The position numbers and the translations under genes were made by a program. The notes beneath the pieces are model-generated. The model was not told the DNA's origin. It saw only the letters and a program-made list of their open reading frames with translations, and ran no database searches. Below are positions 44,354-51,992 of a DNA stretch of 64,000 nt, piece by piece; position 1 is the first letter of the stretch, and the number at the start of each line of letters is the position of its first letter. The DNA lies in the NCBI RefSeq assembly GCF_014229965.1, contig NZ_JABGBW010000001.1, positions 535,844-599,843 on the forward strand, given 5' to 3'. The DNA comes from Peptostreptococcus canis (lineage in GTDB: Bacteria > Bacillota > Clostridia > Peptostreptococcales > Peptostreptococcaceae).

Positions 44354-46144
44354 ATGGAAGATTCAAAACTAAGAAAAGAAAATATAGTCTGGACAACATC
44401 AGAGGACTATTCTTATATTCCGGTTATTAATTTATTTGATTCATATAATGATTTTGAGATGGACTATTATAGAATGGCTTTGTTGGGATATCTTTATAAA
44501 GTGCTTGATATGGAAAAATTATTTGAGTATTTGTCTATTCATTTGCAAAAGACCAAGTTAAAGAATGAATTTCTAAAAATGGTGGAATTGTATTTAGATG
44601 ATTGTTTTGGTGCAGAGGTTATAAAAGACAGACCGGGTGTATCAGATTATAGAAATAAATTTTATGATAAAGTTATAAAAAAATATGAAAAAAAGACTGA
44701 ATTAAGTGTTGAACAGGAATTAGAATATGTATATGTATCCAGAATAAAAGGTAACTTTGTTAAATGTAGAAATGTTACGGAAGATTTGGTAAATACACTC
44801 AGGTATAAAAGAGGGATTAAAGATATTGATACTCTAATTAATGATCTTAACGCAGTTTTTTTGAAATATTTTTATGCAAATTATAGAAGTAATTTGAAGA
44901 ATGCAAATTATGAAAGTTATTTAAAATCCGGTGATAAAGAAAATAACAATAACAAAATAGACAATAACAAAGAATTTGATAGAACAAGATTGAATTTTTC
45001 TATGAGGAAAAAACATGTTAGGGATATGAAACATAGTGATTTGATAGGAGACTTTAGTATTGAATCAGCTGAATTTACTAAGAATATATCAGAAGATGAA
45101 AAAATTGTTGATGAAAGAATTAATGATAATAAAGCTAGGCAAAAGTTAAGTTCTAATCAAAAAATTAAAAGTATGATAGAAACCAGATTTGGAGAATCAA
45201 TATTTCCTGATTATTATACAAATGGTTTGGAAAAAGAAATATGTACAGGTATACATAACGGTATAAAGATTCATTTTACCGAGGGAAAGTTTATAAGTGG
45301 TAAGCACGATAAATTTTATTCGAATGCCATAAATATACAGAGAGAAAAAAATTTGGAGTATTATAAAGAGAATGAACTTTTATTTAGAAGATCGATAAAT
45401 GAATTAAGAGAAATATTAGGTAAAAAGCTGCTTTTAGACGAAGAAGATGAATTTGAATTTACTAATAATGGTAAACTTATACCATCTAAAATTTGGAAAA
45501 GCAAATATTTAAACGACGATAAAATTTTTATAAAAAATAATCAAAATGAAATTGGATCAATTTCTGTGGATATTTTGCTAGATGCTTCATCTTCCCAAAT
45601 GGAAAGAGAGGAATATGTTTCATCTCAGGCTTTTATAATTGCGGAGGCTCTTACTTCTTTAAATATTCCTACAAGAGTTACGGGTTTTTGTAATTTTTTT
45701 AATTATTTAGTTCTTACCCAATATAGAGATTATAATGATCCAAGAGCTTATAATAACAGATTATTTAATTATAAAATAGCGGGAAGCAATAGGGACGGTT
45801 TAGCTATTAAATTGATTTCTCGTCAAATGGATTTGTTGGAAAAAGAAAATAAAGTATTGATAGTTTTAAGCGATGGTAAACCCAATGATAAAATTAATTT
45901 AGGAATAACTGGGCTTTTGAATGTTGAGGGGCAAGATTATGAAGACGAAGTTGCGGTTAAGGATACGGCACAGGAGATTTTTAATGCGAAACTAAGAGAT
46001 AAATATGTTCTGGGAATATTTACAGGTGAAGACGAAGATTTAGAAATTGAAAAGAAAATATATGGCAAAGACTTTGCTTATATAAAAAATATAGAACGAT
46101 TTTCACATATAATTGGTTTTTTTATTACTCAAGTTGTATTTTAA
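44354..46144 (+). CDS. VWA-domain protein (NorD/CobT-like), MoxR partner
   Basis: About 596 residues. The C-terminal von Willebrand A domain (from about residue 395) has the metal site DASSSQ (DxSxS), the later SNRDGLAIKL segment and VLIVLSDGKPND. The N-terminal 390 residues are helical and charged, as in NorD and related activators. I favour the ATG at 44354; a GTG at 44342 is also possible and neither has a strong ribosome site. With the MoxR-like ATPase it should form a chaperone-like complex; no nitric-oxide reductase is nearby. Confidence 0.78.
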   Translation: MEDSKLRKENIVWTTSEDYSYIPVINLFDSYNDFEMDYYRMALLGYLYKVLDMEKLFEYLSIHLQKTKLKNEFLKMVELYLDDCFGAEVIKDRPGVSDYRNKFYDKVIKKYEKKTELSVEQELEYVYVSRIKGNFVKCRNVTEDLVNTLRYKRGIKDIDTLINDLNAVFLKYFYANYRSNLKNANYESYLKSGDKENNNNKIDNNKEFDRTRLNFSMRKKHVRDMKHSDLIGDFSIESAEFTKNISEDEKIVDERINDNKARQKLSSNQKIKSMIETRFGESIFPDYYTNGLEKEICTGIHNGIKIHFTEGKFISGKHDKFYSNAINIQREKNLEYYKENELLFRRSINELREILGKKLLLDEEDEFEFTNNGKLIPSKIWKSKYLNDDKIFIKNNQNEIGSISVDILLDASSSQMEREEYVSSQAFIIAEALTSLNIPTRVTGFCNFFNYLVLTQYRDYNDPRAYNNRLFNYKIAGSNRDGLAIKLISRQMDLLEKENKVLIVLSDGKPNDKINLGITGLLNVEGQDYEDEVAVKDTAQEIFNAKLRDKYVLGIFTGEDEDLEIEKKIYGKDFAYIKNIERFSHIIGFFITQVVF

Positions 46145-46233
46145 TCAATATTTTAATATGATTTAAAAAAATAAATAAAAACATTGCATTTTGTGTTATA
46201 ATTTATAGAATAACATATTTGGAGGTGTGTATT

Positions 46234-46623
46234 ATGAAGGGATTTATAAATGAATTTAAAGAATTTGCTATGAAGGGGAATGTTCTTGATTTGGCAGTCG
46301 GTGTTGTAATGGGAACTGCATTTGGTGCAATTATCACTGCATTAGTAGAAAAGATTATAATGCCTTTAGTTGGAATAGCTATTGGAGGAATTGATATTTC
46401 CAAAATGGCTTTAACAGTAAAAGGTGTCTCTTTACAATATGGAGCATTTTTACAGGCTATAATAAACTTTATAGTTATAGCATTTTGTATATTCGTCTTT
46501 GTGAAATTAATAAATACTGCTTTCAATAAAGTTAGAAAACAAGAAGAGGCAGCAGAAGAAGCAACTGTTGATCCAAATATCGCTTTATTGACAGAGATAA
46601 GAGACTTACTTGCAAAAAAATAA
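46234..46623 (+). CDS. mscL: Large-conductance mechanosensitive channel
   Basis: 129 residues. MscL marks: KEFAMKGNVLDLAVGVVMGTAFGAIITALVEKIIMPLVG (TM1), the YGAFLQAIINFIVIAFCIFVFVKLIN second helix, and the C-terminal LLTEIRDLLAKK helix bundle. It opens under membrane tension to release solutes. Start at 46234 is 8 bases after TTGGAGGTG. Monocistronic with its own promoter region. Confidence 0.95.
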   Translation: MKGFINEFKEFAMKGNVLDLAVGVVMGTAFGAIITALVEKIIMPLVGIAIGGIDISKMALTVKGVSLQYGAFLQAIINFIVIAFCIFVFVKLINTAFNKVRKQEEAAEEATVDPNIALLTEIRDLLAKK

Positions 46624-46709
46624 TAATGTGGTAAAATATTATTATACTTTTTTAGCTATGCCCTGCCAATAATTGGTGGGGTATACTTGTATAAAAATGG
46701 AGAACTAAA

Positions 46710-47573
46710 ATGAATAAATTTTTAAGTAAAGAAAATATTTTATATGATTTTCATACTCACATAGGCGATTATCAAGAATTTATATCATATTATAATCAAA
46801 ATATTATCCCCGTAATAAATATTAGAAGTAAAGAGGAATTTCTAAAAATAGAATCCTTCTATGAAAGAATGTGTTTTGAGAGTCTGTTGGATAACTTGGA
46901 TTCAAATGAAAATAAGTTTATTAATAAGTCGAAAAAAAGTAAATACGGTGAAAATTTATTAAAAATAAATGAGAATTGTGGGAGTTTATTTTTAAGTACC
47001 GGCGTGCATCCGTTTGATTCTGATAAGTTTGATAAAAAATATGGTCAAGACTATGAGTTATTGCTGAAAAAATCTAATTTAATTGGAGAAATAGGAATGG
47101 ATGGCTCTTGGTGTGAAATTGATAAAAATACTCAGAAAAAAAAATTTTTAAAATCATTAGAAATTGGGAAAAAACTAAATATGCCTATTGTATTACACAC
47201 AAAAGGAATGGAGAAGGATATATTTAATATTATTTCAAATTTTGATTTAACATATATTGTTCATTGGTATAGTTGTAATAATTTTAATGAAGAATTTATA
47301 GATTTAGGATGTTATTTTACTTTTGGACCTGCAATTTTTGAGGATAATAATATTAGAAAACTTGCTAAAGGTGTTTCAGTGGATAGAATTTTAATTGAAA
47401 CAGATGGAGTGGATGCACTAGAGTGGCTTTTTAAAAGAAAGTTTAATCATAAAGAACTCAGAGGTATTTTAATTAATGTAATTGAAGAAATTGCAAATTT
47501 AAGATCCGAAACATTTGAATATATTTATTCAAATATTATAAAAAATTCAGAAAGACTATTAAAAGGTCTTTAG
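46710..47573 (+). CDS. TatD-like metal-dependent hydrolase
   Basis: 287 residues, amidohydrolase-type barrel. Metal ligands: the HxH pair in YDFHTHIG, Glu in IGEIGMDGSW, His in IVLHTKG, His in YIVHWYS and Asp in LIETDG. TatD relatives are DNases or other phosphodiester or amide hydrolases; this is a divergent member with an enlarged N-terminal region. It starts a two-gene unit with the P-loop protein 14 bases downstream. Confidence 0.82.
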   Translation: MNKFLSKENILYDFHTHIGDYQEFISYYNQNIIPVINIRSKEEFLKIESFYERMCFESLLDNLDSNENKFINKSKKSKYGENLLKINENCGSLFLSTGVHPFDSDKFDKKYGQDYELLLKKSNLIGEIGMDGSWCEIDKNTQKKKFLKSLEIGKKLNMPIVLHTKGMEKDIFNIISNFDLTYIVHWYSCNNFNEEFIDLGCYFTFGPAIFEDNNIRKLAKGVSVDRILIETDGVDALEWLFKRKFNHKELRGILINVIEEIANLRSETFEYIYSNIIKNSERLLKGL

Positions 47574-47587
47574 TTAGGAGTGATAGA

Positions 47588-49276
47588 ATGGTAAATTACA
47601 GCGAGGGGAGTAATTCTCCGATAATAATTAACTATAAAGAAACATATTTCAAAGATATTTTTGAGCTGGTTAGTAGCAAGGAAATGGAAGAAGTATTGGC
47701 AAGTTATATTTCTATAATTAAGAAAAGAAATGGTAAAATTGCAAAATATATACTAAAAAATAAGACTAATTATCAGGCTGCAAATGATTTTATTGCTTGT
47801 CTAAAAAAATTATTGATTTTTAATGTAGAGGAAATAGTGGATGAATATCTAGAAGATAGAAACCTATTTTTAAAGACTTTTGAAGACATATACACTTTCT
47901 TTAGAAGTAGATTAAAATTTGGGATAATTGAATTGAATAATAGTGTACTTACTTCCAAAAGATTTATGGATATAGATAATCATTTTAATAATTTAGTTTT
48001 AAGTTTTTATAGAACAATTGGAGAAAAAGTTCAGGGGCATGCAAATCAAGTTTATAGACAACTTAATCCAGGGTCAAATGCATGTGTATTATTAAACCAT
48101 CTAGAGTGGCAATCAGGTGATACATATAGAAAGCTTGCCGCTATACCATTTATTAATACAATAATGCTTCGTTCTCCTTTATTAATTCATCCTGCGTCAA
48201 ATAAGAGAGAAGGAACTTTTGATGAAATGTTTGAGAATCCTATTAAAGAGTTTAATGAAAGCCCTGAAAATTGGTTTTGTTATCCGGCGAAAATAGGAGA
48301 AAGTTTGGCGTTTATATATTTTCATAAAGATTTTATAACTAGTGGAGTATCGCTTGCTAATTTATTTGAAATGGCAACTGAAGACGAAATAAGGTACAAG
48401 AAACCTGATTTAATTTGTCTGTTTGGTATGACTACAGTTAACGAAGGATGCAAATTCTATTATGATCAAGAAAATGATATTTATGTAGGTCAAGTAGCTT
48501 ATGATAAAAAAGCGGAGTATTTTGGGTATATCAAAAAAACTTGCTTGACTCTTCATAACGTATCTATGCTATCAAAAGGAAATCTACCTATACATGGTGC
48601 AATGGTAAGTATCACCTTAACCGATGGAAGTATAAAAAATATTGCTTTTTTAGGTGATTCAGGCGCCGGAAAATCAGAAACTATAGAAGCTTTGAGAATG
48701 ATTTCTGAGGATAGAATAAGAGATATGGATATAGTATTTGATGATATGGGGAGTTTTTATGTTGAAAATGGAGAAGTATATGCGAAAGGTACTGAAATAG
48801 GAGCTTTTGTGAGACTTGATGATCTTGAAAGCGGCGCTGCTTATAGGGACATGGACAGAAGTATTTTCTTCAATCCTGAAACTACAAATGCAAGGGTAGT
48901 AATACCTGTATCAACATATAAAGATATAATTAAGGGTGTAAAAGTTGATATGTTTTTATATGCTAATAACTACGATGAAGAAATTGGAGTATATTATTTT
49001 AAAGATGCACAAGAAGCAAGACCTGTATTTGTTGAAGGAAAGAGAAAAGCTCTTGGAACTACAGATGAAAAGGGAATTAGCACTACATATTTTGCAAATC
49101 CGTTTGGACCCGAGCAGAAACAGGGCGAAACAAATCCATTGATAGACAATATATTTGAAACATTGTTTGCCACAAATACAAAAGTAGGTCAGATATATAC
49201 ACAATTAGGTGTAAGTAATACGGGAGAAGGTATAAAGAGTTCAGCTCGTCAGTTATTGGAGGAGCTGTATAAATAG
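47588..49276 (+). CDS. PEPCK/HPr-kinase-like P-loop protein
   Basis: 562 residues. The C-terminal half carries IAFLGDSGAGKSETIEAL (kinase-1a P-loop) followed by IVFDDMGSFYVENG and EIGAFVRLDDL, the nucleotide-binding core shared by ATP-dependent PEP carboxykinases and HPr kinases. The N-terminal 300 residues (with LNHLEWQSGDTYRKLAAIPFINTIMLRSPLLIHP) are family-specific. Such proteins are often labelled PEP carboxykinase, but true PckA sequence blocks are not obvious, so the reaction is uncertain. It follows a TatD-like gene. Confidence 0.6.
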   Translation: MVNYSEGSNSPIIINYKETYFKDIFELVSSKEMEEVLASYISIIKKRNGKIAKYILKNKTNYQAANDFIACLKKLLIFNVEEIVDEYLEDRNLFLKTFEDIYTFFRSRLKFGIIELNNSVLTSKRFMDIDNHFNNLVLSFYRTIGEKVQGHANQVYRQLNPGSNACVLLNHLEWQSGDTYRKLAAIPFINTIMLRSPLLIHPASNKREGTFDEMFENPIKEFNESPENWFCYPAKIGESLAFIYFHKDFITSGVSLANLFEMATEDEIRYKKPDLICLFGMTTVNEGCKFYYDQENDIYVGQVAYDKKAEYFGYIKKTCLTLHNVSMLSKGNLPIHGAMVSITLTDGSIKNIAFLGDSGAGKSETIEALRMISEDRIRDMDIVFDDMGSFYVENGEVYAKGTEIGAFVRLDDLESGAAYRDMDRSIFFNPETTNARVVIPVSTYKDIIKGVKVDMFLYANNYDEEIGVYYFKDAQEARPVFVEGKRKALGTTDEKGISTTYFANPFGPEQKQGETNPLIDNIFETLFATNTKVGQIYTQLGVSNTGEGIKSSARQLLEELYK

Positions 49277-49318
49277 TTATATATAATGGAAGGAGATGAA
49301 TGCACGGAAGTGTGATTT

Positions 49319-51076
49319 ATGACAAATATACAATTAATTAAAAGTGTAATACCATATTTTAAAAAATACAAAAATATATTATTTTTAGATTTACTGTGTG
49401 CTGCATTGACGACTGCATCAGAAATGATATTACCACTAATTTTAAGGCATATAACGAATTTAGGTATAGTGGATAGAACATCTCTTACACTTGAATTAAT
49501 AACCAGATTGTCAATTTTATTTGTGGTAATTAAAATTATAGAATTGGTGGCGGTTTATTACATGGCCTCAATAGGTCATATAATGGGAGCAAAGATTGAA
49601 ACAGATATGAGAAGAGACGTTTATACGCATCTTCAAACATTATCCGATAATTTCTATAATGAGACAAAAGTTGGACAAATAATGTCAAGAATGACAAATG
49701 ATTTATTTGATATAACTGAATTTTCACATCATTGTCCGGAAGAATATTTTATTGGTGCCATAAAGCTTATAGTTTCGTTTATTATATTGGTAAATATAAA
49801 TGTTGAATTAACTGTTGCAATATTTATAATGATACCTATAATGTTTATAAGTTCAAGCAAATTTAGAAATAAGATGAGAAAGGCTGCAAAGAAGCAAAGA
49901 GCTCATGTCGGAGATTTAAATTCAAGTATAGAGGATAGTCTTTTAGGTGTAAGAGTAGTCAAAAGTTTTGCAAATGAAGATATAGAACTTGAAAAATTCC
50001 AAAAAGATAATAATAAATTTCTTTCTATAAAGAAAGTTTTTTATAAGTCAATGGCAGGTTTTAGTACTGTCAATAGAGCAATTGACGGTATTATGTATTT
50101 AATTGTAATTGTTTTCGGTGGACTTTTAATAGTAAAAAATAAGCTTGAACCGGGAGATATGGTTGCTTATGTTATGTACGTAACAGCTCTTCTTGCAACA
50201 GTTAAAAGAATTATAGAGTTTACTGAACAGTTTCAAAAAGGTATGACCGGCATAGAAAGATTTAATGAAATTATCTCTATAAAACCGGAAATAACTGATA
50301 AAGAAAATGCTATTGAACTTAAGGATGTCAAAGGTGAAATAGAATTTAGAAATGTTTCATTTAGATATAAAGAAGGTTTAGAAAAAGTGTTAGATGATTT
50401 TAATTTATCTATTAAAAAGGGGCAAAATATTGCGCTGGTAGGTCCATCGGGAAGTGGTAAAACCACAGTTTGTGCTTTAATACCGAGGTTTTATGATGTT
50501 TCTGAAGGCGGAATTTATCTGGATGGAACAGATATCAGAGATTTTAGCCTTAAATCATTGAGAAACAATATAGGAATAGTACAGCAGGACGTATATCTTT
50601 TTTCAGGGACAATTAGAGAAAATATTGGATATGGAAAACCTGAAGCTGGTGAAGAAGAGATAATAGAAGCAGCAAAACTTGCCGGGGCATATGATTTCAT
50701 TATGGAATTAGACAATGGGTTTGATACTTATGTAGGTGAACGTGGTGTTAAATTATCAGGTGGACAAAAACAGAGAATATCTATAGCCAGAGTTTTCTTG
50801 AAGAACCCTCCGATATTGATACTAGATGAAGCTACTTCAGCGCTTGATAATAACAGTGAGGCAATAGTTCAATCTTCATTAGAAATGCTATCAAAAGGAA
50901 GAACTACCATTACAATTGCCCACAGACTTACTACTATTCAAAATGCAGATATGATAATAGTCATGACTCAGGATGGTATTGTTGAAAGAGGCAATCATCA
51001 AGAACTTATGGAAAGACGAAACTATTATTATGATCTGTATACCAAAGCGGGAAATAACACTATTTTTTCTGAATAA
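49319..51076 (+). CDS. ABC transporter, MsbA/BmrA-type half-exporter
   Basis: 585 residues. An N-terminal six-helix domain (about 1-310) is fused to an ATPase with Walker A (GPSGSGKTT), Q-loop IVQQDVYLFSGTIRENIGYGKP, signature LSGGQKQR, Walker B (ILILDEATSALD) and H-loop (IAHR). As a half-exporter it works as a homodimer or with another half not seen here. The membrane part has an unusual GAKIETDMRRDVYTHLQTLSDNFYNETKVGQIMSRMTND coupling stretch typical of multidrug/lipid exporters. A terminator follows. Confidence 0.9.
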   Translation: MTNIQLIKSVIPYFKKYKNILFLDLLCAALTTASEMILPLILRHITNLGIVDRTSLTLELITRLSILFVVIKIIELVAVYYMASIGHIMGAKIETDMRRDVYTHLQTLSDNFYNETKVGQIMSRMTNDLFDITEFSHHCPEEYFIGAIKLIVSFIILVNINVELTVAIFIMIPIMFISSSKFRNKMRKAAKKQRAHVGDLNSSIEDSLLGVRVVKSFANEDIELEKFQKDNNKFLSIKKVFYKSMAGFSTVNRAIDGIMYLIVIVFGGLLIVKNKLEPGDMVAYVMYVTALLATVKRIIEFTEQFQKGMTGIERFNEIISIKPEITDKENAIELKDVKGEIEFRNVSFRYKEGLEKVLDDFNLSIKKGQNIALVGPSGSGKTTVCALIPRFYDVSEGGIYLDGTDIRDFSLKSLRNNIGIVQQDVYLFSGTIRENIGYGKPEAGEEEIIEAAKLAGAYDFIMELDNGFDTYVGERGVKLSGGQKQRISIARVFLKNPPILILDEATSALDNNSEAIVQSSLEMLSKGRTTITIAHRLTTIQNADMIIVMTQDGIVERGNHQELMERRNYYYDLYTKAGNNTIFSE

Positions 51077-51178
51077 ATAAGAATTGTATAGAAAAATACT
51101 TGAAATAGATTTATAATGGGGAAAATTATAGCAGAAGTTAATAGTAATAAAATATAAGAAAATACATTAATAATGTTT

Positions 51179-51225
51179 AAAGAGCTATTTTCAACATTTT
51201 GTTGGAAATAACTCTTTATTTTTTT
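51179..51225 (+). terminator. Intrinsic terminator after the ABC exporter gene
   Basis: An 18-bp stem with a few wobble pairs (51179-51196 with 51200-51217), a 3-base loop and a long T-run. Confidence 0.85.
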
Positions 51226-51234
51226 ACAAAAATC

Positions 51235-51300
51235 TTTACAAATATATTAAAAAAGTGTATAATACAAATATATAAACATATGAACATGTATTCATATGTT
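51235..51300 (+). promoter_or_regulatory. cadC promoter and ArsR/SmtB operator
   Basis: TTTACA (51235-51240) and TATAAT (51258-51263), 17 bp apart. Downstream, AACATATGAA (51275-51284) and TTCATATGTT (51291-51300) are exact inverses, the 12-2-12 style site of metal-sensing ArsR/SmtB repressors. Metals should release the repressor. Confidence 0.8.
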
Positions 51301-51317
51301 GAAAGAGGAGGATATTT

Positions 51318-51722
51318 ATGGTTGATAATTTGGATTTTAATAAAACTAAATGTTTAACGGATGATAAAATAGAGGTTTGTGAATCAGATTGTATAAATGA
51401 AAAATTAGTTGATAAGATGAAAGAAAATCTCCCATCATCAGAAATGCTGGAAGATTTATCAGAGTTATTCAAAGTTTTAGGAGATGCTACAAGAATAAAA
51501 ATAATATATGCTATATCTGAAAATGAAATGTGTGTTTGTGACATTGCGGAATTTCTAGGAATGACTCAGTCGGCTATTTCACATCAGTTAAGAGTTTTGA
51601 AAAGAGCCAGATTAGTTAAATTCAGAAAAGAAGGGAAAACAGTGTATTATTCTCTTGATGATGAACATATAAATACAATATTTGATTGTGGACTGACTCA
51701 TATCAAAGAAATGTATTACTAG
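51318..51722 (+). CDS. cadC: CadC-type ArsR/SmtB metal-sensing repressor
   Basis: 134 residues. The winged helix is IAEFLGMTQSAISHQLRVLKRARLVKFRKEGKTVYYSL. The alpha-3N metal site cysteines are present: MCVCD (like CadC C58/C60) and N-terminal Cys in KCLTDDKIEVCESDC (like C7/C11), so Cd, Pb or Zn should be sensed. It lies 10 bases before the P-type ATPase and has a matching palindrome in its promoter, so it represses this export operon. Confidence 0.9.
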   Translation: MVDNLDFNKTKCLTDDKIEVCESDCINEKLVDKMKENLPSSEMLEDLSELFKVLGDATRIKIIYAISENEMCVCDIAEFLGMTQSAISHQLRVLKRARLVKFRKEGKTVYYSLDDEHINTIFDCGLTHIKEMYY

Positions 51723-51731
51723 GAGGTTTTT

Positions 51732-51992
51732 ATGTCAAAAATTGAGATGATTTTGAAAGGACTCAATTGTGCTCATTGTGCAAGCAAGATTGAAGAAAAA
51801 GTTAATAAAATGGAAGAAATTGATTCAGCTACATTGAATTTTGTCAATAAAAAAATTACACTACAAATTACAGAAGGTAATAAAATAGATGATGTAGTAG
51901 ACAAAGTGACAAATATAATTGATAATACTGAACCCGGATTGGAAATAACAATAATTGATGATAAAAAAAATAATACTCAAGATTGTGGCTGA
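51732..51992 (+). CDS. cadA: HMA domain, N-terminal part of CadA before an in-frame UGA
   Basis: 86 residues forming a heavy-metal-associated domain (GLNCAHCASKIEEKV, the GMxCxxC site) and a linker ending NTQDCG at the UGA 51990-51992. The same frame stays open after the UGA to 53897 and encodes the rest of a Cd/Zn P-type ATPase, with no good new start. So this is either the first part of one protein read through the UGA, perhaps with selenocysteine, or the front of a gene broken by nonsense. AGGAGG precedes the ATG. As written it could make a free metal-binding peptide. Confidence 0.8.
   Translation: MSKIEMILKGLNCAHCASKIEEKVNKMEEIDSATLNFVNKKITLQITEGNKIDDVVDKVTNIIDNTEPGLEITIIDDKKNNTQDCG

Noticed and set aside
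46658-46684. Strong 12-bp hairpin between mscL and the TatD-like gene
   Set aside because: No T-run follows on either strand, so I did not call it a terminator; role unclear.
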